Shown: positions 34,462-47,645 of the stretch, in pieces
Layout: every line of letters starts with the position of its first letter
Position numbering within the stretch: position 1 is the stretch's first letter
From: Dasypus novemcinctus
Lineage: Eukaryota > Chordata > Mammalia > Cingulata > Dasypodidae
Length of the DNA: 64,000 nucleotides
Assembly (NCBI RefSeq): GCF_030445035.2
Contig: NC_080678.1
Coordinates: forward strand, 114,616,599-114,680,598
Reading direction: 5' to 3'
The notes under the pieces: model-generated
What the model saw: only the letters and a program-made list of their open reading frames with translations
What the model was told of the DNA's origin: nothing
Database searches by the model: none
Program-made: the position numbers and the translations under genes

Positions 34462-35385
34462 ATGGCCCAGTCCAATGAACAAACTAAAAACCAGGAGGAG
34501 ATACAGAACATGGAACAACTAATCAGAGCTGTCCAAACAAATATCTTGAACCAATTTAATTAAGCAAAGGAAGAGATTAAGGATATTAAGAAGATGCTGG
34601 GAGAACATACTGAAGAAATTGTAAACATATATAAAAAGATAATGGATATGATGGTGATAAAATGCACAATCCAAGAAATCAAAAATATACTGGAAGCATA
34701 TACCAGCAGATTTGAACAGACAGGCAGAGGAAAGAATTAATGATGTGGAAGACAGTACAGCTGAAATCAAACAGAGAGTAGAAATGATAGATAAAAAGAG
34801 AGCAAAAATCTAGTGGGGACTTAAGAATCTGAACAACACAAAACACTCAAATATATGCATTATAGGCATCCCAGAGGGAGAAGAGAAGTGAAAGGGAGCA
34901 GAAGGAGTATAGGATGATATAAGAGCTGAAAACTTACCAACCTTAATGAGAGAGATGGATGTACATGTCCAGTAAGTGGAGTGTACCACAAACAGTATAA
35001 TTCCCAACAGGCCTACTGTAAGACATGTACTTGTCAAATTGTCCAAGACAAAAGACAAAGAGAGAATACTGAAAGCAGCAAGAGTTTAAAAGAGAACCAT
35101 CACATACAAGGGAAGCTCAATAGAATTAAGTGCTGGTCTGTCATCGGAAACTATGGAGGCAAGAAGGCAGTAGTATGCCATAGTTAAGCTGCTAAAAGAA
35201 AAAACCTATAGCCAAGTTTATCCAACAAAGCTGGCATTCAAAAATAATGGAGAATTCACAATATTCACAGAAAAACAGAAAGCAAGGAAGTATGCCAATA
35301 AAAAACCTGTCCTTCAAGAAATAATAAAGGGAGTACTGCAGAATGAAAGGATAAAACAGGAGAGAGAGAGTTTGATGACAGTGTA
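34462..35385 (+). pseudogene. L1 ORF1 pseudogene
   Basis: Starts ATGGCCCAGTCCAATGAAC and follows ORF1 order: coiled coil near 34540-34800, the RRM region near 34840-35060 and the C-terminal domain to about 35385. Stop codons and indels occur throughout, for example the TAA near 34561. No functional product is possible. It is collinear with the intact ORF1 at 28682-29638. Confidence 0.8.
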
Positions 35386-35449
35386 AGAAAAAATAAATTT
35401 AAAAAAAGAGAAATAAAAATAACACATGATGTACATAAATCCAAAGAAA

Positions 35450-38400
35450 ATATAGCTTATATAAGTAATTCCTTGAAAGTAATAACACTGAATGTTAATG
35501 GATTAAACTCACCCGTCAAGTGACAAAGAATGGCAGAACGGATAAGGAAATATGACCCATCTATATGCTGTCTACTAGAAACCCATCTTAGACCCAGGAA
35601 TTCAAGGAGTCTGAAAGAGGTTGGCTGCAAAACAATTTTACAAGCAAACAACAATTAAAAAAGGGCAGGAGTAGCTATACTAATATCAGACAAAGTAGAC
35701 TTTAAATGCAAAACTATTGAAAGAGACAAAGACAGGCACTATATATTAGTAAAAGGGGTAATCTTTCAAGAAGAAAGAAAAATCATAAGCATTTCTGCAC
35801 CTAACCAGGGTGACTCCAAATACATGTGGCAAACACTGTAAAAACTAACTGGAGAAATAGATACCTCTAAAATTATAGTGGGAGACTTTAATACAGCATT
35901 AACACCACTAGACAGAATTTCTTACCAGAATCAATAAAGAAGCAAAGACTCTGAACAACACATTAGAGAATCTGGACTAAATAAACATATACAGAACACT
36001 ACAGTCAAATACAGTGGGATATACATTCTTCTTGAGTGCACATGGATCATTCTCCAAGATATACCACACGCTAGGCCAGAGAAAAATTCTCAATGAACTC
36101 AGAAAGACTGAAATCATACAAAGCAACTTCTCTGACCACAAAGGAATGAAGCTGGAAATCAGTAAGGGCGAGGAACCAGATTTGGCACAAAGATAAGGAA
36201 GTTAAACTACACACTAATAGACAGTGGGTCAAGGAGGAAATTTCAAAAGAAATCAGTAACTACCTTGAAACAAATGAAAATGACAACACAACATATCAAA
36301 ACCTCTGTGATGCAGCAAAAGCTGTACTGAGAGGGCAATTCATAGCCATAAATGCATACATCAAAAGAAGGAGTTAAAATCGAAGACCTAACTGGACACA
36401 TAGAGGAATCAGAAAAAGAACAAGAAAGTAAACCTAAAGGAAGTAGAAAGGAGGAAATAACAAAGATTAGAGCAGAACTAAATGAAGTTGAAAATAAAGC
36501 ACTAGACAAACAAAACCAAAAACCTGATTCTTTAAGAAGATCAATGAAATTGACAAAGCCTTAGTTAGACTAACAAAGAAAAAAAAGAGAAAAGATGCAA
36601 ATACACAAAATAAGAAAGAGGAAAGAGATATTACATCAACCCCACATAAATAAAGAATATCATAAGAAGTTACTTTGAAAAATTATATGCCAACAAGAAG
36701 GATAATTTGGAGGTAATGGGCAAACTCCTAAAAACACAAAAGCAGCCTACCTTAACAAAGGAAGAAATTGGTGAACTCAACAGACCAATCAGAAGTAACA
36801 AGATTGAACTAAGAAGAGTCCAAAACTAGATGACTTCACAGGTGAATTCTACCAAACATTCTGGAAAGGACACTAATCCTGCTTAAAATCTTCCAAAAAA
36901 TAGAAGTAGAATAAACATTGCCTAACTTATTCTACGATGCCAACATTACCCTAATACCAAAGCCAAACAAAGACACCACAAGAAAGGAAAATTATAGGCC
37001 AATTGCTCTAATGAACGTAGACGCAAAAATACTCAACAAAATACTTGCTAATCATATTCAACAATACATCCAACAAATTATGCACTATCACTAAGTGGGT
37101 TTCATTCCTGGTATGCAACGATGGTTCAACATAAGAAAATCAATCAATGTAATACACCACATAAACAGATTGAAAGAAAAAAATCACATGATCATATCTA
37201 TAGATTCAGAAACAGCATTTGACAAAATACAGCACCCTTTCCTGATAAAAACAATGCAAAAGACAGGAATACAAGGAAACTTTCTGAACATGATAAAAAA
37301 TATATATATGAAAAACCCACAGCTAACATCATTTACAATGGCGAAATCCTAAAATGTTTCCCTCTAAGATCAGGAACAAGACAAGGATGCCCACTCTCAC
37401 CATTCCTATTTAACATTAGAAGTACTTGCTTGAGCACTTAGGCAAGAAAAAGATATAAAAGGCATCCAAATTGGAAAGGAAGAAGTCAAAATTTCACTCT
37501 TTGCAGATGACATGAACCTATATACATAGAAAGCCCTGAGAAATCTATGACAAAGCTTCTGGAGCTTATAAATGAGTTCAGTAAATTCACAGATCATAAG
37601 ATCAATGCAAAAAATCAGTAGCTTTTCTGAACACCAATAATGAGCAATCTGAGGAAGTCAAGAAATAAATCCCAATTACAATAGCAAGTAAAAGAATCAA
37701 ATACCTAGGAGTAAATTTAACTAAAGATGTAAATGACTTATACACAGAACATTATACAACACTGTTAAAGGAAATCACAGAAGACTTAAATAAATGGAAG
37801 AATATTCCCTGTTCATGGATGGGAAGACTAAACATCATTAAGATGACTATCCTACCCAAACTGATCTACAGATTTAATGCAATCCCAATAAAAATTAACA
37901 CAGCATTTTTTACCAAATTGGAAAACCTATGAAATTTATTTGGAAGGGCAAGAAGTCCCAAAAAGCCAAAGAAATATTGAAAAAGAAAAATGAAATTGGA
38001 GGAATCACACTAGCTGACTTTAAAAAATACTACAAAGCTACAGTGGTCAAAGCTGCATGGTAATGGCACAAGGATAGATATACCAACCAATGGAAACAAA
38101 TTGAGAGTTCTGATATAGATCCTTGCATATACAGTCATCTGATATATAACAAGTCCACCATGCCCACTCAACTGGGAGTGCATGCCCTCTTCAACAAATA
38201 GTGCTTGAAGAACTAGATATCCATATCCAAAAGAATGAAAGAGGAACACCATCCCACACCCTATAAAAACTCAACTCAAGATGGATCAAAGATCTAAATA
38301 TAAAAGCCAAGACCATAAAGACCTTGGAAGATAACATAGGGAAGCATCTACAAGACCTTGTAATAGGAAATGGTTTCACAAACTTCACACCCAAACCATG

Positions 38401-38473
38401 AGCAGCAAAAGAAAACATAGATAAATGGGACCTCCTCAAAATTAAAAACTTTTGCACCTCAAAGGAGTTTATC
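35450..38473 (+). pseudogene. L1 ORF2 pseudogene, 5' part
   Basis: Near 35480 the endonuclease start VITLNVNGLNSP is recognisable. The linker follows, then the reverse transcriptase with LQ-type fingers near 37100-37400 and a damaged FADDM region near 37500. The frame is broken by many stops and indels. Coding resemblance ends at the insertion of the younger L1 and resumes at 43486. Confidence 0.82.
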
Positions 38474-38487
38474 AAGAAAGTGAAAAG

Positions 38488-40553
38488 GTATTCAACAACA
38501 CATTAAATGAATTATACATCACGACCAAGTGGGATTTATTCCAGGTATGCAAGGATGGTTCAACATAAGAAAATCAATCAATGTAATACACCATATAAAC
38601 AGACTGAAGGAAAAAAATCACATGATTATATCTATAGATGCAGAAAAAGCATTTGACAAAATACAGCACCCTTTCTTGATAAAAACACTTCAAAAGATCG
38701 GAATACAAGGAAATTTTTTGAACATGATAAAGAGTATATATGAAAAACCTACAGCCAACATTGTTTACAATGGAGAAATCCTAAAATCTTTCCCTCTAAA
38801 CTCAGGAACAAGACAAGGATGCCCATTGTCTCCGCTCCTATTTAACATTGTCTTAGAAGTACTTGCTCGAGCACTGAGGCAAGAACCAGATATAAAAGGC
38901 ATTCAAATTGGAAAGGAAGAAGTCAAAATTTCATTATTTGCAGATGACATGATCCTATACATAGAAAACCCTGAGAGATCAACAACAAAGCTTCTAGAAC
39001 TCATAAATGAGTTTAGTAAAGTCACAGGTTATAAGATCAATGTGCAAAAATCAGTAGCATTTCTGTACATCAATAATGAGCAAGATCAGGAGGAAATCAA
39101 GAAACAAATACCATTCACAATAGTAAGTAAAAAAATCAAATACTTAGGAATAAATTTAACTAAAGAGGTAAAAAACTTATACACTGAGAACTATACAAGA
39201 CTGTTCAAGGAAATCAAAGAAGACCTAAATAAATGGAAGAATATTCCTTGTTCATGGATAGGAAGACTGAATATTATCAAGATGTCTATCCTACCAAAAC
39301 TGATCTACACATTCAATGCAATCCCAATAAAAATCAACACAGCCTTCTTTAAGGAACTAGAAAAACTAACTATGAAATTTATTTGTAAAGGAAAGAGACC
39401 CCGAATAGCCAAAGACATACTGAAAAAGTAAATGAAATTGGAGGAATCACACTACCTGACTTCAAAACATACTACAAAGCTACAGTGGTGAAAACAGCGT
39501 GGTATTGGCATAAGGACAGACACACAGAACAATGGAATCGAATTGAAAGTGCTGATATAGAACTTCACATATATAACCACATAATATTCGATAAAACCAC
39601 CAAACCTTCTCAACTGGGAGAGAGTAGCCTATTCAGCAAATGGTGTCTGGAGAACTGGATAGCCATATGTAGAAGAATGAAACAGGATTACCATCTCACA
39701 CCTTATACAAAGATCAACTCAAGATGGATCAAAGACCTAAATATAAGAGCCAAGACCATAAAAACCTTAGAAAGCAGTGTAGGGAAACATCTACAGGACC
39801 TTGTAATAGGAAATGGCTTCATGAATATCACACCAAAAGCACAAGCAGCAAAATAGATAAATGGGACTACCTCAAAATTAAAGCCTTCTGCACCTCAAAG
39901 GAGTTTGTCAAGAAAGTAAAAAGGGAGCCCACACAGTGGTAGAAAATATTTGGCAACCATATATCTGATAAGAGACTTATAACTTGCATATATAAAGAAC
40001 TCCTATATCTTGAAAATAAAAAGATAAAAAACCCATTTAAAAAATGGGAAAAAGATTTAAACAGACACTTCTCCAAAGAAGAAATACAAATGGCTAAAAA
40101 GCACATGAAAAAATGCTCCAAATCCCTAGCTATCAGGGAAATGCAAATCAAAACTACAATGAGATACCATCTTACACCCATAAGATTGGCAGCTATGAAA
40201 AAAACAGAAGAATACAAATGCTGGAGAGGATGTGAAGAAAGGGGAACACTCATCCACTGCTGGTGGGAATGCAGAAGGGTCCAACCACTCTGGAGGACAG
40301 TATGGCAGTTTCTCAAAAAACTAGCCATAGATTTGCCATATGACCCAGCAATACCACTGCTGAGTATATACCCAGCAGAACTGAAAACAAGGACACAAAC
40401 TGATATATGTACACCAATGTTCATAGCAGCATTGTTCACTATTGCCAAAAGTTGGAATCAACCCAAATGCCCATGAACAGATGAGTGGATCAATAAAATG
40501 TAGTATATACACACAATGGAATACTACTCGGCTATAAGAACAAATTCACTATA
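38488..40553 (+). pseudogene. L1 ORF2 3' part (reverse transcriptase and C-terminus)
   Basis: An open stretch at 38529-39431 encodes the reverse transcriptase with [12 protein letters not shown] and the catalytic FADDM. Later stops occur at about 39431, 39856, 39942, 40476 and 40501, some being CGA-to-TGA or TGG-to-TAG type changes. The C-terminal CX3CX7HX4C motif (CWRGC ... HCWWEC) is visible near 40219-40272. The 5' truncation removed the endonuclease, so the fragment was never autonomous. Confidence 0.9.
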
Positions 40554-43471
40554 AACACACGTGATAACATGGATGAATCTTGAGAACCTTATGTTGAGTG
40601 AAGCAACCCAGGCATTGAAGGACAAATACTACATGACCTCAATGATATGAAATAAGCAAGCTGCCTCAGAGAGCAAGAGACTGAACGATAGGCTTACAGG
40701 AAATCGGGGGTGGAGGAAGGAAGTGAGCCGACATCTGCAGGGGTGGAATTTCTGACGAGCTGGTGGTAAGTATGAACACAAAGAAGAGATAAAATGGGGG
40801 CAAGGGGTTGCCTTTGGGAGGGGCTTTGCGGGTTTGAGGGTGGCTGGGATGGGCGGATGGGTAATATTGCCCAAAAGTGGGGGGAGGGAGGGGTAGCATA
40901 CCAACATAGGAGACTGTCAGGTGTTGGTGGAGAGTAAAATGCCGAGAAAATCATACCGAAATATAATTAAGAGGGTTACCTGTTTAGAATGCTCGGAGGG
41001 GATGGTCCAATGCGGGACAGGCTCCTGGGGAATGTCTGAATGCTCATTTTGCCAGAGTGGGTGGTACCATTGGGTAGAGACCCAAGTAGTGAGAGTGGGG
41101 GTGGACCCACATCCTGGGGAGGACTAATGCCATCAAATAGAGGAAACTGTATCTCTAGAGAGAAAGGGTGGCTCCCAAGGCATTGGGGCAGTTGAGCAAG
41201 TTAGGCTGTGAACACTATTCCAACTATCTCTGGACGTGGCTCCTCGGAAAATGGAGGTTGGCTGTCACCGTGGGCACCAAGATGGATGGGAAAATGGATG
41301 TTAAATGTGTGGAACCAAGGTAAATGGGGGGTAAGAGAGGAGTTTCGCAAGAGTACACAAGGATGGATATAAAACATGTAATATTACACCATAACATATA
41401 GGAGACAACAGACTGATAATGTAAACCATAATGTAAAACATAGGATAACTAAAAAATTAGAAAACTGTGTATCCTAATGTATGCACCACAATGTAAGCAC
41501 AGATGACACCTTGTTTGAAAACAATTGTCTTAGACTCTGTACATCAATTTAAGTAAATATGATGTGAATAGGATGTAAGAGTATCGCTGTGGAAGGGAAA
41601 AGGTTTTGTGATGGATGTGTGGGAGTGCTGTATATTATATATATGAATTGCTGTGGTCTAGGGCTCTTGTTAAGAGAAGGTCAATAATTAGGGAGAAAAA
41701 AAAAAGAAAAAGATAGGATGTAGAATTTTTTCCAAGTCAACACGTATTCTATATCTAACCTTTAAACCCATCGCTAAATGCCATTTAGCTAGTAAGGGAT
41801 CCTGACTTTATATTGGGCTTCAATTTTCAGGAAGTTCTGGATCACAGAGTGGTTCAACAATGGCAATGGAGGAATACTGGTATAGGATACTATTGACAGG
41901 TGATATATGGCTGACAGGGAGCTATACAGGACATATGTCCAGGGTGCATGGTAATGTTTGGATATACTCATAGTGGCAACAATTAAAAACTACAGCTGGG
42001 GGGGGTACTGGGATCCTGGCCGGTGGTGCTCTGTCGTGGTCCCTAGGGGAGCAGCGACAGTCTCCCAGATGCAGCAGCAAGGACTGGGAAGGAATGAGGG
42101 TCCAACAGTGAGCCCCTGATGCTAATGACTATGCTTGTGAGCTGATATGCCTGAAATAAGAACAAGGCCTAGAGCAGCATCATGCCTGGGAATTTCCTCC
42201 TGACAGCCTTCATGTTACTCAAATGTGGCCGGTCTCGAAGCCAAACTCAGCATGTAAATGCAATGCCTTCCCCCCAGCGTGGGACATGACACCCAGGGAT
42301 GAGCCTCCCTGGCACCAAGGGATCACTATCAACTACCAACTGATGATGCAACTGGAAAATGACCTGGAAAGGAAGATTCAATGTGGATCAGCAGAATATC
42401 CCTGTCTACATAAAATAACATGACTTTAAAATGCTGTTTGACCTAATGCAAGGGGGAAATGGAAAGGAGAAATGAGTTTATATGGCTACGAGTCTCTAAA
42501 AAAAAGAGTCTGGAGGCTGTCAGAAGGATTGCCCTTATGCACAACTGAGCAGAGTCTAAGAGACAGATAAAGTAGATACAACCCCTAGGTATTGGTTCCT
42601 TTGCGGGCTAAAGAGATCCATGGGTGTTATGGTCATGGCAGATGGGGTTAACTGCCATGTCAGATGGCCCTTCTTTGGAGCTGGTGTTTAGGCGTGATGA
42701 ATCTGGACTCAGATGGGATCTCTCTTCATAAGACTTTCATGCTACTGTGCTGGAGTTGTAGTTGGTGTTGGGGTTTAAGATATATTTAGGGGATCTGAAT
42801 CTCTGGACTTACAATGTGATAGCCAGGCCCTGAGCCTCAACAGACTCCAGCACCTACAATCTGATTTATTGGACTCATCTCGCTCAGCTAAGATGGAGTT
42901 GAAGAAGGACAACCACCACACCATGGAGCCTAGAGTACCTACAACTGAAAGCGAGAGGATTGCATCCAGTATCCATGTGGAATCTGAGCCTCCTCTTGAC
43001 ATAGAGGTGCAATGGACACAACCAATCCAATGTCCACAGAGAAAAGGTGGCATTGGAGTGGGAAAAGTGGACATGGTGGTTAATGTGTATGGGGAATGGC
43101 AGGAAGAGACGAGATGTGGAGGCATCTTTGGGACTTGGATCTGCCCTGGATGGTGCTTCAGGGGCAATCACTGGACATTGTAAATCCTCACAGGGCCCAC
43201 GGGATGGAATGGGGGAGAGTATGGGCCATGATGTGTACCATTGACCATGAGGTGCAGAGGTGCCCAGAGATGTACTTACCAAATGCAATGGATGTGTCAT
43301 GATGATGGGAATGAGTGTTGCTGGGGGGGGGGGGGGAGTGGTGGGATGGGGGCGGTGGGGTTGAATGGGTCCTCATATATTTTTTTTAATGTAATATTTT
43401 ACAGAGTCAATAATAAAAAAATAAATTAAAAAAATAATAATAAAGTAGCTCAGCAAATGAAAAAAAAAAAA
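40554..43471 (+). other. L1 3' UTR of the younger insert
   Basis: About 2.9 kb, noncoding, collinear with the 3' UTR of the minus-strand L1. It includes a G-run at 43321-43336 and an AT-rich end. No recognised gene lies in it. Confidence 0.82.
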
Positions 43472-43710
43472 AAGAAAGTGAAAAGACAGCCTACTCAATG
43501 GAAGAAAGTATTTGGTAACCATCTATTTGATAGGAGCCCAATATCCAGCATATATAAAGAAATCCTATATCTCAAAAAGAAAAAGAAAAACAGCCCATTA
43601 AAAAAATGGGCACGTGATTTGAACAGATACTTTTCCAAAGAAGAAATACAATGGATAAAAACCACATGAAAAGATGCTCAACATCACTAGCTATTAGGGA
43701 AATGCAAATC

Positions 43711-43799
43711 AAAACTATAATGGGGTTGAATGGGACCTCATATTTTTTTTAATGTAATTTAAAAAAATAATAAATAAATAATTAAAAAAAACTATAATG
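43711..43799 (+). mobile_element. Tiny L1 tail insertion, 65 bp, with 12-bp duplication
   Basis: AAAACTATAATG flanks 43723-43787 on both sides (43711-43722 and 43788-43799). The insert GGTTGAATGGGACCTCATA and an AT-rich tail match the last bases of the L1 3' UTR at about 43356-43440. It is an extreme 5' truncation. Confidence 0.88.
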
Positions 43800-43984
43800 A
43801 GACTTCATCTTAAACCCATTAGATAGGCAGCCATTGAAAAAACAAAGGACTACAAGTATTGGAGAGAATGGGGAGAACTGAGAACCTTCATCCATTGCTC
43901 GTGGGAATGTAGAATGGGTCCAGCCATTGTGGAGGCCAGTTTGGTGATTCCTCAAAAAACTAACTATGGATCTGCCATGTGATC

Positions 43985-44122
43985 CAGCAATTCCAATACT
44001 GGGTATATACCCAGAAAAATTTAAAGCAAGGACATGAACAGATATATGCCCAACAGCAATTCCAATACTGGGTATATACCCAGAAAAATTTAAAGCAAGG
44101 ACATGAACAGATATATGCACAA
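43985..44122 (+). repeat. 69-bp tandem duplication in L1 ORF2
   Basis: Near-identical 69-base units at 43985-44053 and 44054-44122, differing near the end (GCCCAA versus GCACAA). The length is a multiple of three, so it does not shift the frame. Confidence 0.9.
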
Positions 44123-44270
44123 CAATGTTCATAGTGGCATTATTCATTACTGCCAAAAGTTAGAATCAACCCAAATGCCCAACAACAGATGACTGGATAA
44201 ATAAAATGTGGTACATACATACAATGGAATATTACTCAGCTTTAAGAAGGAATACAATAGCAACACACAG

Positions 44271-45337
44271 GATAACAAGGATGAATTTGGACAACCTTAT
44301 GCTGAGTGAAGCAACCCAGGCATTGAAGGACAAATATTACATGACGTCACTGATAGGAATTACGCAAATCAAGCAGAATCAGAGAGCTAGAGTCTGGACA
44401 ATAGATTTACAGGAAATAGAAAGGGAGAAGGAAGTTGTGAGCCAATGCCCATATGGGCGAAATCTATGATAAGGTGGAAATGAGTAGTTGTGCAATGAAG
44501 GAATATGACAGGGGTGTAGTGACACTATTGGGTTGGGTGATGTAAGTTTGACAGGAGGGTGAGGAGGAAGGGTGGGTTGGACATTCTGTAGAACTGGGAG
44601 AGGGTTGGGGAGGAAGCAGGTGAACTCTGGAGATTGGCTGGTATGTGGTTGAAACTACAATGTTGAGAAAGTTTTTTTGGCAATATGACAAGGAAGGTTT
44701 ATTGTCTTACGGTGTTGGATGAGGGGGCATTTGGGACAGGGTGCATCTGGGGCAGTCTTCTAAAGAATGTGCAAGTGATCATTTTGTTATAGTGTGTTGT
44801 ATTAGTGGGTGGAGACCCACATAATGAGAGGGAAGGAGTTGGACTCACATCCTGGGGAAGACCAATATATTCTCAAATAGAGGGGTGGGTGTCTCAGAGA
44901 GCATGGGTGGTTCCTATGTGGGCCTGTGTGTCAAGCCCTCAGTGTTGTTGCAAGTAACTATGAATCTTGTCCTTCAAGGAGTGAAGCGTGGCAGTCACTG
45001 GGGGTCTTGACAGGAGGAGGAGGGAGGAATAGAGTATATGGAAGAGGGGGTATTTAGGGGGCAATGGAAGTGTTCTGCTTGATCTTGCAATGATGGATAC
45101 AGGCCATGTTGAATTTCATTAAAAAATTTATAAACATGTGTGGTCTAGAGTGTAGACCATAATGTAAACCATTGACCATGGTTAGTGGCTATGTATAAAT
45201 ATTTATGCATCAGTTGTAACAAATGTACCATCCATATATAAAAAGGTTATTGATACAGGAAGGGGGAAAAGGGGGAAGATGTTGGGCCTACGGGAGTCCC
45301 CTGTGTACTGTATGTGACTTTACTGTGACCTAAAATG
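44271..45337 (+). other. L1 3' UTR of the older L1, truncated
   Basis: Noncoding sequence collinear with the first third of the long L1 3' UTR (GGGTGGAGACCCACATAATGA, AACCATTGACCATGGTTAG). It breaks off near 45337, where reverse-transcriptase sequence of another copy begins. Confidence 0.72.
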
Positions 45338-46690
45338 ACTTTTGTAACATCATTTACAATGGTGAAATCCTAAAATCTTTCTTTCTAAGATCAGGGACAA
45401 GACAAAGATGCCCACTATCACCCCTTCTATTTACTATTGTGTTAGAAGTACTTGCTCGAGCACTGAGTCAAGAACCAGATATAAAAGGCATCCAAGTTGG
45501 AAAGGAAGAAGTCAAAATTTCACTATTTGCAGATGACATGATCCTATACATAGAAAGCCTTGAGAAATCTACAACAAAGCTTCTAGAACTTATAAATGAG
45601 TTCAGTAAAGTTGCAGGTTATAAGAACAATGTACAAAAACCAGTAGCATTTCTGTACACCAATAAAGAGCAATCTGAGGAGGAAATCAAGAAACAAATAC
45701 CATTTACAATAGTGAATACAAAAAATCAAATACCCAGGATTAAATTTAACTAAAAATGTAAAAGATTTATACACAGAAAACCAACACTCTTCTAGGAAAT
45801 CAAAGAAGATTTAAATAAATGGAAGAATATTCCCTGTTCATGGATAAGAAGACTATCATTAAGATATCTATCCTACCAAAATTGAAGTACAGATTCAATG
45901 CAATCCCAATAAAAATCAACACAACAATTTTTAATGAACTAGAAAACCTACCTATGAAATTTATTTGGAAAGGAAAGAGGCCCCAAATAACCAAAGATAT
46001 ATTAAAAAAGAAAAATGAAATTGGAGGACTCACATTACCTGACTTCAAAACATACTACAAAGCTACAATAGTGAAAATGGCATGGTAGGGAAGCGGACGT
46101 GGCTCAACTGATAGAGCATTCACCTACCATATGGGAAGGTCTAGGGTTCAATACCCAGGGCCTCCTGACCTGTGTGGTGAGCTGGCCCCCATGCAGAGCT
46201 GCCTCGTGCAAGGAGTGCCATGCCACTCAAGTGGTGCACCCTGCAAGGAGAGCTGCCCCATGTTGAAAAAAGTGCAACCTGCCCAGGAGTGGCACTGCAC
46301 ACATGGAGAGCCGATGCAGCAAGATAACACAACAACAACAAAAGAGATGCAGTTTCTCAGTGCTGCCACAGGTGCAAGTGGACACAGAAGAACACATAGT
46401 GAGTGGACACAGAGAGCAGACAACGGGGGGGGGGGGGAGAGGGGGAGGGGAGAGAAGGAAGAGAAATAAAAAAATAAAACATAAAAAAATGGCATGGTAT
46501 TCACACAAGGATAGACACACTGATCAATGGAACTAAATTTAGAGTTCTGATACAGATCCTCATATGTACAGTCACCTGATACTCAAAAGGCCACCAAGCC
46601 TACTCAACTGGGAGAGAATGGCCTCTTCAACAAATGGTGCCTGGAGAATTAGATATAAGTAAAAGAATGGAAGAGGATTACCTTCTCACA
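45338..46690 (+). pseudogene. L1 ORF2 fragment, plus strand, with SINE inside
   Basis: Begins at the reverse transcriptase (AACATCATTTACAATGGTG), includes FADDM near 45525, and continues to 46073. It is interrupted by a DAS SINE (46088-46485) and resumes to about 46690. Stops and indels are present. The 5' end joins directly to another L1's 3' UTR. Confidence 0.8.
46074..46499 (+). mobile_element. DAS-type SINE with 14-bp duplication
   Basis: AAAATGGCATGGTA at 46074-46087 and 46486-46499 bounds the body 46088-46485. The head GGAAGCGGACGTGGCTCAAC and B box GGGTTCAATACCC are tRNA-like. The body diverges from the other two long DAS copies, suggesting a different subfamily. A G-run lies near 46427-46439. 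Confidence 0.9.
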
Positions 46691-47370
46691 CCTATATTAG
46701 TCTCCTATCAGATAGATGGTTACCAAATATTTTCTCCCATTGGGTAGGCTGTCTTTTCACTTTCTTGACAAACTCCTTTGAGGTGCAGAAGGCTTTAATT
46801 TTGATGAAGTCCCATTTATCTTTTTGTTCTTTTGCTGCTCATGCTTTGGGTGTGAATTTCATGAAGACATTTCCTATTACAAGGTCCTGTAGATGCTGCC
46901 CTACATTGCTTTCCAAGGTCTTTATGGTCTTAGCTCTTATATTTAGGTCTTTGATCCATCTTGAGTTTATTTTTCCATCATTGCACAATCTTTCAGAACA
47001 CTTCCGTTGCCCTCCCCAGTTGCCCTGCTTCTATCTATTTTATTCCTCTCTCCCTCTCCCCTCAGAGCCCACAGAGACAACTGGTCTTCACTGCTTGAAG
47101 GACCAGATTCACAGATAATTGCAACAATGCTGTGGACTTGACTTTGGGAGCCACTAATGCTCTCAAGAGACACAATTCCCTCTATTTCAGAACATCAGGC
47201 CTCCCCAGGATGTGGGTACACCTTCCCACTCATTGTATGACATAATGGTATAACACACTATGGTATAACACACTATGACAAGATGAGCACTCACACACTC
47301 CCTAGAAGCCTGCCCCTGTGCACATCCCGCCCCCCTTAAGAACCTTTAAGCAGGTAATCCTTCCTTATAT
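46691..47370 (-). mobile_element. L1 ORF2 and 3' UTR pieces, antisense
   Basis: 46691-46970 is the antisense of the ORF2 C-terminal region (sense [15 protein letters not shown]). 46971-47370 is the antisense of the 3' UTR segment found near 45063. The break from sense to antisense near 46690 shows an inversion. Confidence 0.65.
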
Positions 47371-47645
47371 TAGGCTAAAATGTAAACCACAATGTAAAAT
47401 ATAAGGTAGCTAAAATTCTTGAAAATTTTACAGTCTAAAATATAAACCATAATGTAAACCAAAATGGAACCATGTTTGGTAGCTATGTTTCAATATCTGT
47501 ACATCAGCTGCAGCAAATATAACATGAACATGTAAAAAGATCATTGCTGGGGAAGGCAGAAAAGGTTTTGATGGTAGATATATGGATATATGGGAGTCCC
47601 CTAAGTAGTATATGTGATTTTACTGTGGTCTGAAACTTTAAGACA
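47371..47645 (+). mobile_element. L1 3' UTR piece, sense
   Basis: Repeated AATGTAAACCA-type phrases and GTAAAAAGATCATTGCTGGG match the 3' UTR at 54530-54780. It lies between two antisense pieces. Confidence 0.65.

Larger units (their letters stand above)
38474..43485 (+). mobile_element. Younger 5'-truncated L1 inserted in L1, 14-bp duplication
   Basis: AAGAAAGTGAAAAG occurs at 38474-38487 and 43472-43485. The insert begins inside the reverse transcriptase and ends in an A-run (43460-43472). It carries ORF2 to about 40553 and about 2.9 kb of 3' UTR. It is the same lineage as the full-length minus-strand L1. Confidence 0.92.
43486..44270 (+). pseudogene. L1 ORF2 pseudogene, C-terminal part
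   Basis: Resumes the older L1 after the insertion ([16 protein letters not shown]). It is interrupted by a 65-bp L1 tail insertion and contains a 69-bp tandem duplication. The terminal [22 protein letters not shown] region is at about 44190-44240. Confidence 0.8.
32440..45337 (+). mobile_element. Older full-length L1, plus strand, split by a younger L1
   Basis: The 5' UTR (about 32440-34460, with GAGGCAAGATGGC near the start and a pyrimidine-rich run at 33690-34260) is followed by a broken ORF1 (34462-35385). A broken ORF2 (about 35450-38487 and 43486-44270) and a 3' UTR to about 45337 follow. A younger 5'-truncated L1 occupies 38488-43471, with duplication AAGAAAGTGAAAAG on both sides. Many stops show this copy is older than its insert. 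Confidence 0.82.
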
